Shown piece by piece: positions 1 to 12,200 of a DNA stretch of 64,000 nucleotides. Numbering within the stretch: position 1 is the first letter of the stretch; each line of letters begins with the position of its first letter. The position numbers were made by a program, and so were the translations under genes. The notes under the pieces are model-generated. The model was not told the origin of the DNA and searched no databases. It saw nothing but the letters and a program-made list of their open reading frames with translations. The stretch lies in contig JANDJZ010000153.1 in the NCBI GenBank assembly GCA_027943245.1, forward strand, positions 1 through 64,000, given 5' to 3'. This stretch comes from Acanthamoeba sp. SK_2022b (taxonomy: Eukaryota; Discosea; Longamoebia; Acanthamoebidae).

Positions 1-1215
1 CTGAATTCTTGAAGGCCGTCTGGTCTTCGGCGTTCACCCGCGTGATCTGCTCGGCGAAATCCACACGCGGCACAAGGCGACAGACGTTAGTCGGCAAGGG
101 CATGACCTGTCTCGTAGTCTGTGGCGCCATTCCGGGCGGGGAGCGATCTCGCGCCGAAAGAAGAGGGAGAGGGGCGCGTGCCTGAGGCGCCTCGTGGGTG
201 TGTTCGCCCTTGTATGTGGTGTGCAGCACTTGAACACCATTCTTGATGGCGGTTTCCACCTGCTTCTTGACCTGATCGCATCACCACCACCACCAGAAGA
301 GCACATGTGAGCGTTGGCGCTGCGTGGATCGGCATTGTTGGCGTGCGCTGCCCGCCGCTACTACGCAGTACCGCGCAACCGGGGTAGGTGCATTTGTAGT
401 AGCTGCGCGGGAAGTCGCTCCCCTTGACCGATTTGCGCCCGTACTTGCGCCACCTGCTCACGTGTGAACACGTACACGCGTGCGCAGAGAATGGGAGAAG
501 GATCGTAAGCCTGTGTGTGCAGCTGCTGCTGCTGTGAGACTGTGGCTACCTGTAGCCGTCGTCCTCGGAGGGCTGGTCGGATGTCCCGGTCTGGGCGGTA
601 GTCAGGGATCGCTTCGGGCTGGCGCGCGATTTGCCCGTCGACGTGGACGACGACGAGGGGGGCGATGATGCCGAGGTCGACTCGGAAACGGAGGTCGGAG
701 GCAACGAGGTGATGGCCTCGCGCAGGTGCTTCTGGTAGGCCAGGGGTGAGGCCGCCAGGGCCTGGATCATCGACGCCGCGTCCAAGTGCGAGAGCGCCTG
801 TGCGGTTTGCGGGTGGGTGGGGGTAGCCATATGAGCGTGGCGGGGTCAGGCCCAAAGCACACAGTGCGTGTACGTCAAGCGGGTGAGCGTGGCGTACATG
901 AAGGTTCCCCTCCGCACTGTGACCGTTCGAGGGCGAAGCTGACGTCTGCAAAGAAACAGTTGCCTTGTAGTTGTCCAACAAGAAAGAAGGGATTGATGTT
1001 GTTTGGAGGGAGGGCGAAGGAGGAGGGGGGGGGCGTACAGAGAACGAAGAAGAGCTGCCAAGTGGTGGAGGTTCGTGTGAAGAGGAAGTTTGGTAGGAGG
1101 GGCCGCTATTTTGATGCTGGAGCGAAGTCAACGACGGCCCCGCGAATTGGGATGTGGTGGTAGAGGATGACGTGGCCGGGCTGGTGTTCGATGGCGTCGA
1201 GGGAACCGTCCCCAT
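1..1215 (-). CDS. WRKY-domain transcription factor (3' end cut by window edge)
   Basis: Four exons can be read on the minus strand: 898-1215, 550-797, 372-453 and 271 to the left edge, joined by GT-AG introns of about 100 bp. Splicing the 550 and 453 edges gives [12 protein letters not shown], so the intron splits the arginine codon just before the WRKY heptad, near residue 190. The zinc ligands follow as YYKCTYPGC and, after the next intron, [11 protein letters not shown], that is C-X4-C and H-X-H, as in plant WRKY domains that bind W-box DNA. The heptad is WRKYGRK instead of the usual WRKYGQK. The N-terminal 180 residues are Ser/Thr/Pro-rich with no other domain seen. The ATG at 1213-1215 was chosen because it opens the reading frame; an upstream exon is possible. 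A second WRKY domain could lie beyond the edge. Family call is firm; target genes are unknown. Confidence 0.88.
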
Positions 1216-1839
1216 CTTTTATCAATTCGGCAAGCGCACACCGGTGGGCCTGGAAATTCAAAGATGGTTGAATCTGCGCGCACCGGGTCATCAAATCACC
1301 TTCCGCCTTGCCTTCTCGCCCAAAAGTCTGCTTCGCGCTCAAGATTGCAGCTCTCCACAGTCCACAGGGGGTCAACAGCAGGAACCTGCGCTGCAACAAC
1401 CAGGCTGCGGTCACCAAAACGCACACACCCGCAAGTTCCAGTTCGTTGACGCTACGTTTGACACCACGTTGACCCTTCTGAACATTCTTTGCATTCCATC
1501 TGATACCGCAACCTCCAACTGCCTACCACTTCCCTGTTCCTGACCATGATCTCCCCTCGAAAGAAAGACGATCAAGAGCCATACTGGTCCTTTCCATCTT
1601 AGCAACACCGTTTTACATGTGGTTCTTTGCCTTGTTTGGTGAAGTCGGCGCCTTAGCTTGAAAAGAATAACGTTTTACTATGTACAGGCGTCCACTAACC
1701 AAAGAGATGCGGAGCAGATAGCGGTAGGCGTGACACATGGCCGGCGGAAAGGCGCTGCGGTCCTCTAACGGCAGGCCAAGCGACTGTCGGCCAGAGGGGA
1801 GGGCGAGTTGGCGTTTTTTAACGCCCGGGGAGGGCCAGC
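1216..1839. other. Intergenic region, no gene seen
   Basis: This separates the WRKY gene start from the end of the 37-residue gene on the same strand. It should hold the WRKY promoter and the 3' untranslated region of the small gene. I see no convincing coding frame, repeat or RNA. Confidence 0.5.
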
Positions 1840-1953
1840 TTACAGGCCGATGGCGCGCACGGAGGCCGTGAAAATGGGGGCCAGCAGCATCAGGACGAGG
1901 CCCAGGAGGAAGGTGTGGATGACCGGGACAGGGATGCGCGAAGTGCCGAACAT
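1840..1953 (-). CDS. 37-residue single-helix membrane protein, unknown
   Basis: An ATG at 1951-1953 opens a 37-codon frame ending in TAA at 1840-1842. It is too short for ordinary ORF lists. The protein begins MFGTSRIPVPVIHTF and continues into a hydrophobic helix (LLGLVLMLLAPIF), then a short TASVRAIGL tail. This is the size and layout of tiny accessory subunits of membrane complexes such as respiratory-chain, translocase or oligosaccharyltransferase components, but I cannot match it to one. It stands alone between genes, preceded by a pyrimidine/AC-rich stretch that looks like a leader. Codon use is GC-rich like its neighbours. A chance frame remains possible. Confidence 0.4.
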   Translation of the reverse strand: MFGTSRIPVPVIHTFLLGLVLMLLAPIFTASVRAIGL

Positions 1954-2157
1954 GTTGTGGTGTGTGGTGTGCGTGAAAAGGTGGTACTACTCTTGGGGGT
2001 GGTGGTTGCACGGATGTCTTGAAGGTTGCTTGAGTGTGTGGAGAATGAATGGTTCTGCTCCTTTTATTGTTGCCCGCTGGTTGGCTTAGCTTTATTTTAT
2101 TGCCCGCACAGGGAAATCTAGTTGATTAGACGCTTTTTATTCGTTGCACTCTTCCAG

Positions 2158-2286
2158 TTGGGGCATGCGCGGCAGCGAGATGGCACGTCAAACTGGTCGG
2201 AGCTCAACCTCATGCAAGGAATTGTCGACCCGAAAACGGAGTTCTCGCCCAAGTGGCGCCTGCTCTGGCCCGCACGCGCCCAGTAG
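2158..2286 (+). other. Orphan exon-like coding stretch
   Basis: After a good acceptor (tattcgttgcactcttccag, ending 2157) an open frame encodes about 42 residues, beginning LGHARQRDGTSNWSELNLM and ending WRLLWPARAQ before a TAG at 2284-2286. The composition looks like real protein. I find no upstream plus-strand exon and no in-frame ATG, so it may be the last exon of a small gene, a duplicated exon fragment or chance. Confidence 0.2.
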
Positions 2287-2440
2287 CGTCGCTCGGTTCG
2301 AGTCCTGTCGGCCAACCCGGTGTGTCGCCTGCCACCCTGTGCCTTTCTGTTTCCGGGGCTTGCCTACACGCACGCGTTTTATTCGAGTGCCTCCGCCCAC
2401 TCCGCGGGCCAATGTCCCCCAACAACACGGCACAGACTCG

Positions 2441-5400
2441 TTACCGGCCCTTGCGGCCGCCCTTGCGCACGCCTCGAGCGGGTCCGCCCTTCTTTGTCGT
2501 CGTCTTCCTCCGCACGTCGAGCTCTGCCTCCTCTGCCTCGTCTTCGCTGCCGTGGTGGACACCTTCATCCTCCGGCGCCACGCTCTCCTCCTCCTCGTCG
2601 TCTGAGTCGCGCTTCTTGGCCTTGCCCTTTCCTTTGGCCGTTCGCTTGAGCGCCAAAGCGTCGTCTTCCTCGTCTTCGCTCAGCAGCATCGCGTCATCTT
2701 CTTCGTTCTTGGTCGTCGTTGTCGTCGTTCCCTTCTTTTGATTTCGCTTTCGCTTCTGCGCGCTCGTCTTTTTCTTCGACGCCTTGGTGCCGTCCTTCTG
2801 GCTGAGCTGGTCCTGGTGCTCCTCGCTCTCGTCCCCCTCGCCCAGCTTCTTCTTGAGCACGGCGATGTTGATGTTGTTGTTCGTCTCGAAGGTCACGAGC
2901 GTCGACGAGAGCAGCTTGAGGCTGAACGAGCCCTGAATCTGCATTCTGTTTGTTGTTGTCGACCACCGTTTTTATCACGCGCAGAAACGCCGCTTGTTAG
3001 CTTGGTTTGCAAGGTTGCTCATTTACGAGAGAGAGAGAGAGAGAGAGAAGAGGGGTCATAGCAGCACCTCTGGTCCTCGTCCTCGACGTCGGCGTTGTAT
3101 TCGAACTCGGGAATGATCTGCACGTTGCCATGATTCGCCAACTGCGACGAGTCGCGCGTGTCCAGGAACGAGCGGGTGAGTGGTCGCTGCCGACGTGTAT
3201 GACCGAGTTGAAGGTCGAGTGAGGGCAGGGCATACCTGCAGCGTTGCTGCGAACAGACGACAGATCTCCGAGGTGCCCTCTTCCTCTTCAACCAGGTCTT
3301 CGAACGTGGACACGGGCTGCTCCTTCTCCTGTTGTGGAGAGGCGTCGGTACCACTGCCCTCACAGTACAATTGAAAGGGGAAAGGGGCAGAGGCGGGCAA
3401 ATACCTGCGCGTGGAAGCGCGTGATGACGCTCTCGCCATAGGAATGGATGTCGAACGGCTTGGCCTCCTCCTGTCGGCTGAGGATTGGCTCCAGTTTGGC
3501 TCGCCAATCGGCAACCCTAAGTAAAGCAATTTTCGCGCACCAACGTGAGCATGACAACACGCATCGTGTGGAGGGTGGCAATGCACGCGCGAGCAGCGTT
3601 TGAGCTTACCGCCTGGTGAGAGATGTCTCGACAGCGAACGCTTCGGCCGACGACAGGTAGTTCTCGATGTGCTTGCGGCACAGGTCCTCGTAGCTCTGTA
3701 TGATCTGCCCCTCTTCGATATTGAACACTGGCAACGCGCGCGCGAGAGCAGCACGTCAGCCGGGGTGGAGGTCGAGAGACGGGGCCATTGAGGGAGAGCC
3801 TTACCATCGGCTCCATCCAGTGGGCCACCAGCAGCGTTTCTGTGCACGGCGTCTTCGTCAAAAGCCATCGGCTCGGCGTTCCAGCCCATGTTGTCCTCAT
3901 CACTCGACAGGTCACCCTCGTCGCCCATCCCCGGTAGCGGTAGGCCCGACGTCGATGCGATCGCCGCTTGCACGTGGCTCGGCTGAGGCGCGACGTCACA
4001 CGCCATCCACGACCCCATCTCCGTTAGCGACAACGCCAAGAATCGAGCGCGTGCGCGCGTCATGGGGCGGAGCCTCGCTGCGCAGCCCATAGTCGAACGA
4101 ACCTCGAGCTCAGACGCGTTGACGGCCAGCGCCTCGATGGCGTCTATCACCTCGGGCTCCTCCACAAACTCGACCCCGAGCTCGGCTGGCTCGTCCATCG
4201 CCACCACTGCGCAGCATCGTCATCGTGAGGTGTAAGCGAGCCAGATGAGGACAGCCACGCACGCGTGCAAACGCGCAGACACAACGCAGAAGAGAGCCGA
4301 CGTACCGGTCGTCGCGGTCGGCGATTTCCGCTTGCTGGTGTTGGTCCGGACGAGGTCCTTCTCCTTCTTGCGCTCCTTGACTCGTCGCTTCATCTCCTTG
4401 AGGTAGAGGTAGTTGAACTCGGGCAGGTAGGGACCCTTCACCTTGAACAGATTGCTGGCGCCGCTGCCGCCGCTGCCGCTCCCCGCCGTCGTCTCGTTGG
4501 CCTCGCTGTCCTCCTCCTTCTTGGTCTCCACATCCGCGCCTGGTCGGTGCCGCCAACCGGTTCGCGCGCAGCTACACGTGAGCCCAGTTTACTAGGAGGG
4601 GGAGTCTCGTCGAACGAGAAGCAGGGGAGAGGGAGGGCGGCGCACTAGTCGTTTGGTTGTTCTTCTTTCCTTTGGACTGTGCGGCCTTGTCCTCGGCCAG
4701 CGAGGCCGGGACGCGGTAAGTCTTCCCCCTCTTGAACGGTGCCGCCCTGCAGGCCACGGTGACCCGAGTGAGCGAGCTGGACCTCCGAGGAGCTGTGTGC
4801 GTGTGCGTGTGTGCGCGCGTGCGTGTATGTATGAGAGCTGGACGCGGGTACCGCATGCCCTGTTGGCTGTGGGGATCCATCGTGGCCCATAGGTTGAACA
4901 GCCGCTCGCGCATGGCGTCCTCGTCCTCTTCTTCGTCGGCCTCTGCGCCCTGGCGCGCATTCCGTCGGCCTTTCCCCCGGCCGTCGCTGTTGTTGCCCAG
5001 CGTTGCCTCCTGGTCCTGGCCCTTGTTGACCGAGCTCTCCCCGGCCTTGGATTTTTCCTGCTCCCCACGCAGCTCCAAGACTTGCCTGTTTCGCTCCTCC
5101 TCCTCCTCCTCCTCCTCTCTCTTCTTTCTCTTCTCCGCTTCTTCATCATCTCCTTCCTTTTCCTTTTCCTTCTCCTTCTCTTCTTCGTCTCCTTTCTTCT
5201 CCTTGTTCTTGCCTTCGGGGTCGATGTCCTCGTTGTCCTCGTCGTCGCTCGAGTCCAAGCTCCGGTCGAGGTTGCCGATCAGCGGATTGCCCGACTCGGC
5301 GAGGAGTCGATCGCCGCCGAGGGACACGCCACGGTGGGCGTGGTCGGGCGGCGCCGGCGCCTTGAACGTGTCATCGCGCAGCCTCCGCTCGTCCTCGAGC

Positions 5401-6278
5401 AGGAGGGCTCCCGAGCTGTGCACGGCGCATGTGTTCATCTGTTGGCCAAGTGGCGTGAGCAACACGACCGCCTCGGGCAGGCTCTGGCCTCGAGGCTAGA
5501 CGTACCCGAAAGTCGGTCTTCTTGGTGCCGTCGGAGGTGCCCTCGTCGGCGTTGAGCGTCATCAGGGCAAGCGGCGTCGATCCGCGCGTCAAGTTGATGC
5601 GCAGACGGTTCGCATCTACGCGTTGGAGGTAGCACCGATTTACCACGTTACCCCACCGTTAGTCGGTGTGTGGCATAGCGAGTTGTTGAATGCGATCCTT
5701 ACCACCAGACTCATCAAGGTCGATGTTCTCGGACTCCTGCATGTCATCGAGGGTGAGGAACTCGGCCTCCTGCTCGCGGAAGTCGTCTTCATCATCGGCT
5801 GCCCCGCCGTCCTCATCGCCGACAAGTGGTCCGCCGCCGTCGCTCTTTTGGCTCTTCTTCTTCTGTTCTCTCAGGAAGTCGATGGTTTGGTAGAGCAGCG
5901 TGTACAGGTGCTCCACCTTCTTGCTGTAAATGATGGTCGACCCCTGAATCAAAAGCGCAGCTGCGAGTAGGAGAGCGAGGGATGGGAAAGGATGAGGGCG
6001 GGACAGATCAATGAATGGGAGACGAGGGGTGGTACCTTCGGCAAAGTTGAGTGATTTACCAATACCATCGAACGAGAAAGTAATCGATTCAAGCTCGTGC
6101 AGGTACTCTTCGAGCTCGCTTGCAATGTCTATGTTCCAATTATCGGCTAAATTGCTGTTTCAAATGAGGACAGACAGCGGTCAAGACAATATTTAAACGT
6201 TGTTGATGAATGGGTAGAGTACCGAAGTGGCTGTAGCAGGTGTGCAAACCGGCTCTCTACTTCGTGCTCGTCCTCCAT
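2441..6278 (-). CDS. NCAPH2: Condensin-II complex subunit H2 (kleisin beta)
   Basis: The gene has about ten exons. The start ATG (6276-6278) gives MEDEHEVESRFAHLLQPLR, matching the NCAPH2 N-terminus that contacts SMC2. LLIQGSTIIYSKKVEHLY and the EFLTLDDMQESENIDL segment follow (around 5.9-5.7 kb). The middle carries long acidic/Lys-rich stretches (5.2-4.9 kb), then PFKRGKTYRVPA and FNYLYLKEMKRRVKERKK (4.5 kb). The C-terminal winged-helix region includes VFNIEEGQIIQSYEDLC, PFDIHSYGESVITRFHAQ and LANHGNVQIIPEF. The last exon joins at an acceptor just before 2944 and ends in a Lys/Glu-rich tail longer than in animals. It is the kleisin bridge of condensin II, which compacts chromosomes. Exon edges in the acidic middle are approximate. 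Confidence 0.9.
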
Positions 6279-9215
6279 TCTCAAGACTAAAACAAACAAA
6301 TAAACAATAAATTTATCTATTATTGTGCAGGCAATTCAAGAAGATGCACCATCAACCTCACGAGCGGCCGAGAACCTCCACTACTTCGTCAATTGGCTGC
6401 ACAATCCGCCTGCAAAGGCTTTTTGGCGCCAAAACTCTGGTTTCGCGGCTGTTTTTATGTCCACAAGAAACCTTGACATAATAAATTTGCACCCAAAGGA
6501 GCGGCACAGGTTGCATTGCCACTGCCTGGTCAGCTGCCCACTGGCTGCAGCTGACCACTGCCCACTGGCCAGCCACCCACTGCACCATTATCATGACAAT
6601 GTACCAGAGCCACTCTTAGTACTTGAATAGGAGGTTGGTTGAGGGCACCTTGTAAGTCCTCAGCCAAGATCCTTCCTCCACCACCTGGCTTAGGAACTAT
6701 AGGGATGCACGTGCATGTAGGCAAAGAATCCTGAAGCAGATCATGTACCACATCAACCCCAAGCAGCTGTGAATCAGTACTCATTTTACAACCTTCACTC
6801 TTGTTACCAACCATCAGGACACTGTTTTGCAGGAGCAAATGCCCTGTTTTCCCTGAATAACACCACATGCATTATGATGACCTATGGGATAGGGTCCTAC
6901 TAGAAAGTACTATACAAATGGCATATGGGGCTTCCAGTCCTACCTTATCAAGCTTTTTTAATTGAAGAAGTTAAGCCTGAGTTTGCATTGCATGAGAAAA
7001 GAATTGGGAGTTGATGATGTATCCACACAAGTTCTCTACCAACAGGTAGATGTCATATCAACAGTGTGCCATGACCCTTGTGTTGGCACATTTTTTGTGT
7101 TGCACCCTTATAGGCGTGAAATGGTCCTCTTCTTCTACAGATGTCCAAATAAAAAACAATCGATTGCTGGGGTAACAAACAGGCTACCTGCCAAAATGAC
7201 CATAAATCAAGAAGATCACATCTATATTGGTAAGTATGATCTACATAAATGGGTGACAGTCAGGCAAATCACTGAGACTATCAGATAGCTCACAATTATA
7301 TACGATTCTTGGGCAAACACCATCACTCCCATCTCATTTGAAGGTGCAGTGGTGCTGTTTGTGCCAAGAAAATGCATTTTCCTGCTGAAAACCTCTATTT
7401 TTGGATGGTGTTTTCGTGTGAAAAAATAGAGGGATAGTTTTCATGGCCAACAATTCTTGAGGCAACAGTGTCAAAATCAAAATTTGAAAAAGCGCAGTTT
7501 GAAGGGCAGCAAGGTATCAGGAGTGAGTCCAGGATGTACCACAGGGTTGAGCAGCATGGTATGTGACAAGTGCTAAACATTGAGTGTCTTTTATCTGTCA
7601 TTGAGAGCCTCCTCTATAATCAAATAAGACTGGCGTTTTTTTGTGCACTCATTCCCAGGAATGATCAGGTGAAATTAACCACCTTTAGACGTAATCTTAA
7701 GTTTACAATATATTAGGTAGGGTAATTGTTTGTTATACGCAATAAAATGGATTTTAATGGGGTAAAATTTCTCATCTTATCGAAGTACAAGTCAATGGAG
7801 AGGTGCAAAATATGGAGGGTCGATTTTTGTGTTGTGAAAATGAAGTAAAATTTACAGATGGTCTTACAAAACCAGCTGGGGTGACATCTCTGTTCATTTG
7901 GATGTTGGGGAGGTGGTTTGGTGTTGTTAAGGCAAAAAAGGAAGGGAGAAAAACCGTTGAATGGATCATATGATTGGACCAGATGGCTGCATTTTGTGGT
8001 GAAAGAGGTGCATGAGCATAGTATTCACATATGATGGTATGGCAAGCATAAACCCCAAGAAGGCCATCAACATCACATGCTCACACATATAGACCAGATG
8101 GCAGGTTATGTGTGTGGCACAATGGTTGCATGCAAGCATGTGTGCCAAAGCAAAACCTTTGTGCAATTTCATCAGCAACGATGCAGGCAATGAGGCAGGT
8201 GCAAACACACCACCTGCACATGCATGACAGTGCAGCATTAAGTCATGAGGTGCAGGAGCTACACCATCAGCATGGTTCATGTACACATGCAAAAGGATGT
8301 GTTACTGTACACACCATCCACTGGGTGGCTCAGTTTCATTTGACATGGTGCATCTGATAACCCTTGATGATGGCTGCTGTCATGACTGGATGGTGGGACT
8401 GACCAGACAATGAATCAAACTCAACCCCAAGGCCTTACCATTAATGTTCCTGTGCAGTCCTGTCCGATTTTTGGTGTGCCAGCTACTCCACCCATCAGCA
8501 ATGATTGGACATTGGCTTTGCATGGGCAAACACCAATGCAAAGACAGAATATTGCAGCCTGGAAGTTTACAGTTTCAGGTGATGTATGGTCCATACAGGG
8601 GTTTCTCCCTTCCTTTTTTGTCTTAGTGTCACAACACCAAACCACCTCCCCACACATCTGAATGACAACAGAGATGCCTACCCCAGCTGGTTTTGTAAGG
8701 CCATCTGTAAATTTAACTTCATTTTCACAATAGCACTGCATTCCTGGAAATGAGTGCACAAAAAAACGCCAGTCATTTTCAACCTCTCATTTGATGATAG
8801 AGGAGGTTAGAAGAAAAGTGGAGGCAGCAACAACACAATGCAGCTCCACCTGACCAACTTGGCTTGAAGTACAGCATCATTTCCCTGTATTCTAACACTG
8901 CTGCTGACTGCTCTTGGCACACTGTGTAGCAGCCTAATCCTAACCCTGTTTTCATAACCCTGAAGCAGCTTGTTGGAGAAGAATTGGGCAAGGAAGTGCT
9001 ATGCCCAAGCTTGAAATGGAGGTGATCTGGCGCAGCCACTAACGCCATCTCACTTAGATCATTGGTGAGCCCAGATATTATCCGGAATGGCACTCACTCC
9101 TTGTAATCTCATTCTACCACGATCGAGAACAGTATTACGGGCTTCAGAATTACGCAATTTTTCTTTTTAACTCCGAACTAGGAAGATAATTAACAAAAGA
9201 AATAATTACAGCGTG
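6279..9215. mobile_element. AT-rich island of degenerate transposon fragments
   Basis: GC content falls and no intact gene can be read. Two blocks found here recur in the copia-rich region near 30.5-31.3 kb. Block A has copies at about 7602-7664 (plus), 8741-8808 (minus) and 30519-30600 (plus). Block B has copies at about 7846-7930 (minus), 8626-8722 (plus) and 30650-30733 (plus). The minus-strand reading of block B gives KFTDGLTKPAG followed by a hydrophobic stretch. This resembles the 'ADxLTKP' end of copia RNase H, so these are probably 3' ends of copia-type elements nested and inverted on one another. The first few hundred bases should still hold the NCAPH2 promoter, and the last bases the kinase promoter. 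Confidence 0.65.
8147..8625 (+). repeat. Dispersed repeat, copy 1 (inverted mate at 30741-31245)
   Basis: Read on the plus strand, this stretch matches the minus strand of 31245 down to 30741 through many exact blocks. Examples are 'gatgcaggcaatgaggcagg', 'gcattaagtcatgaggtgc' and 'catctgataacccttgatg'. Small insertions separate the blocks. No intact protein is encoded. Confidence 0.75.
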
Positions 9216-12200
9216 ATGAGCCAACTGCATTTGGCTGGGGGTGCCCTCCTGCTCCTCCTGGCGGTGGTGGTTCTCTGCACCAACTACAGCTCCGCTGATC
9301 CGACGTCAGTAAGATCCCCCCCCCCCCAAACCCCCCTCCTGTTGTTGGTCGCAAGGTGGGCCTCACGTGGTGTATGCGGGTTGCAGTGTCTTTACGTGGC
9401 GACGCTCAAACTGTCGACGCCGAGTGGCAACCTGGACCTGGAGGGCAGTGTAGTGGCACTGAACGGCACCGGCGCGCAGCAGGCCAACTTCTCCTCGACG
9501 CCGCTGGCCGTGGCCGTTGATCCCGTCAGTTCCACCCTCTTCGTCTCCACGCCCGCCAACATCCAGCAGTATAGCCAACTTCTTACTCCTCACCCTTCAC
9601 TGTCCACATCTTGGCTCACACCTGAACGTCTGGTGTCCTTACCCGAGGTTCGACATTGGAGACAACCTGTCGAACAGCAGGAGGTCATGCCCTTGCAGCT
9701 TCTCGACTGTGAACGTGAGTGACAGCGTTGTCCAGTGCGTCCTACTTTGTGCTGTTGCTGCCTACGGCTGCTGCTGCTGATGCAATGACGTCGTTGTCAC
9801 TGCGTTGCATTTGTTTGGCAGAACTATGGCCGTGGATTCGGTTAAGGGCAGCCTCTTCTTTGCCGTGGGCTCGGCGATCTGTGTGCGACCCGTTGCTGGC
9901 GCCGACCTCAATTGCCATGGCTACTCCCTGCCTCATGGAGACATATTCGAGCTGCTCTACATTCCTCCTCGTACGCCCTCGCTGATCGGTTTGGCTTGCT
10001 CAGCTAGGGGCACGTGTCTGATCTACTCCTATACAACAGAGTCAACACGCATGTACGCGCTGTCAAAGTCCGACATCTACCTCATATCGCTGGTACAGGA
10101 CTCCACCTACATGAACCACATCGCCACCTGGAGTCCCCTCCCCACAGGCTCCCCCACATTCACAGGTTGCGTGATCTTCTCCCTGCTTCTCCTCAGTCTG
10201 CTGGCCGCACAAACTGAGCTCCATAGCGCATGTGCATTTCCCTACCGGGTTGGGACAGGCGTGGCGAGCGGCCCGACAGGCAACCTGTTCTTGTTGGGTC
10301 CGTTTAGCTCCGAGCAACCGTGCGCGGTGATCGAAGTCGATATCGTCAGTGGACTCAAGGTGTCCTGCTTCGCCCCGCCCGCCGAGGTCCTAGTCTACTT
10401 CAACAACAGCTTCGGCCTCCTCTACAACCCCCGCACAGACCTCTTTTACTCGTTCGTTCCGTCCAATGCCACACAGGACAACTCCTCGCTCACCGGCGAC
10501 TACGACGTACAACTCTCCACCTGCACATCCATCTTCACTTGGTGTCTACAAAACGCGGTTGACCTGAACGATCGACATGCAGATTCAGCTCTACGATCTG
10601 GTGCCGTCGTCGACACCTGGCCAGCTGGAGAACACGCAGATTGGGTACCTGACTCGGGACGTCAGCTCGCCTCTCGATTTTGTGCTGGGCGAGTGCCCTA
10701 GATCGGCGGCGAGCGTGAGCCCCGCGCCATCCTCCTCGTCTGACATCGGCACCGAGACGATCGTCGTCCCCACTGTGCTGGGATCACTCCTCCTCCTCCT
10801 TGGGCTGGCCTTTGTTGTGTGTGGCCTGGGCTGGCTGTACCGCAAGAAGCGCCGCAAGTACTTTGATGCCGACAAACTTCAGTCAGTCGATACTGAATCG
10901 GGCACCGAACTGGAGCCAAAGTTCACTTTCAGGTACGGCTTCGTTTTCTTTCTTTTTCTTCATTGTTTACTGAGTGGCTTGTTCGCAGGGAAATCGACGG
11001 CAACGATCTGCGACTGGGCAAGCTGATGGCAGAGGGAGCCTTTGGCAAAGTATACAAGGGCGAATACCGGTACTTGCCCACCTCGCCATGCAGTGTGACG
11101 TGATGGCCTAGACTTAAGAGGTCGATATAAGGGGAGCGGTGGTTGCGGTGAAGATGTTCGAGGCTCTGCAGCTTGACCAGGCCGACGACAAGGTCATCAA
11201 CGAACTGCGGATGGAAGCGCAGATGATGGAACGCCTTTGCAATCACCCTCACATCGTAAAGTTTGTGGGCGCCATCACACAAGGTTCATACTGGCTCTTT
11301 GCGCTCCTGCGCTGCACTCTTTACTAACCCGTTTCCACGTGCACAGGCGAGGAAGGAGCGAAGTTCGCGCTGGTGACAGAGTTCTGTGCACGCGGCTCGC
11401 TTTACGACTTGCTGGTATGCAACAACGCAGTAAGCTCTCGTTTGTGCGTGTGAATGAGGGCATCACAGTTTTGGTTTCCACAGGTGAAGAAAAAGAAGAA
11501 GCTGCCACTCATCACTCTTGTGAGGATGGCCCGAGACGTGGCCGCCGGCATTCTTCATCTCCACAAGGTACAGGCTGGCCTCGCTCTTCAGAATCGTGCC
11601 CCCAATCGCCTCATTGGGTGCGGTGGGTCAGGAGCACATTGTGCACAGGGACATAGCTTCGCGAAACATCCTCGTAGGCCAAAACTACGGTTCGTTCACT
11701 ACTTGCAACCAATTGAAGTAAATGTATGGTGAGGTCTCAGGAGGTGCCGAGAGTGCAGAGGTGTACGTGTCCGACTTCGGGCTGGCGCGGGTGCAAGCGG
11801 CGGAGGTCGGAACCACCAAGCAGGACTTTGGTCCGATCGCGGTACTCATCATTCTCCCTCTACAATTCTATTTATTTCTCTCTACTTAATTTAATTATTG
11901 ATTTTGGATTATTGCAGTGGATGGCACCCGAGGCCCTAAAATCGCGTGAGTACTCCACAAAGAGCGACGCTTTCTCTTTCGGTGTCTTGCTGTGGTACAA
12001 TCTATCCCCGACCCAAGAGATCGCGACGGCCGCTGGGCTCACGTGGCCACGCGGATTTGGGATGTGGCAGGGAGATGATGATGAAGAAGCGGCCGTGGTC
12101 CGGAGAGCAACCGGCACATATCATCAAGGCAGTGACGTCCAACACGCGCCTCAAGATACCCAATGATTGCGACCCCATCTTCGCGCGCATCATGAAGATG

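Noticed and set aside
2290..2315. A tRNA-like T-loop, 'ggttcgagtcc'
   Set aside because: The flanking bases do not pair as a T stem, and no matching acceptor stem or D arm lies 70-90 bp upstream.
3056..4207. A 383-residue open frame as one gene
   Set aside because: It begins with true NCAPH2 sequence but then reads through introns. The conserved NCAPH2 text is in several frames joined by GT-AG introns.
6358..6868. Minus- and plus-strand frames of about 80-110 residues upstream of NCAPH2
   Set aside because: No motif, repeated short words (gccactggcc) and AT-rich surroundings. There is a faint resemblance to copia text only.
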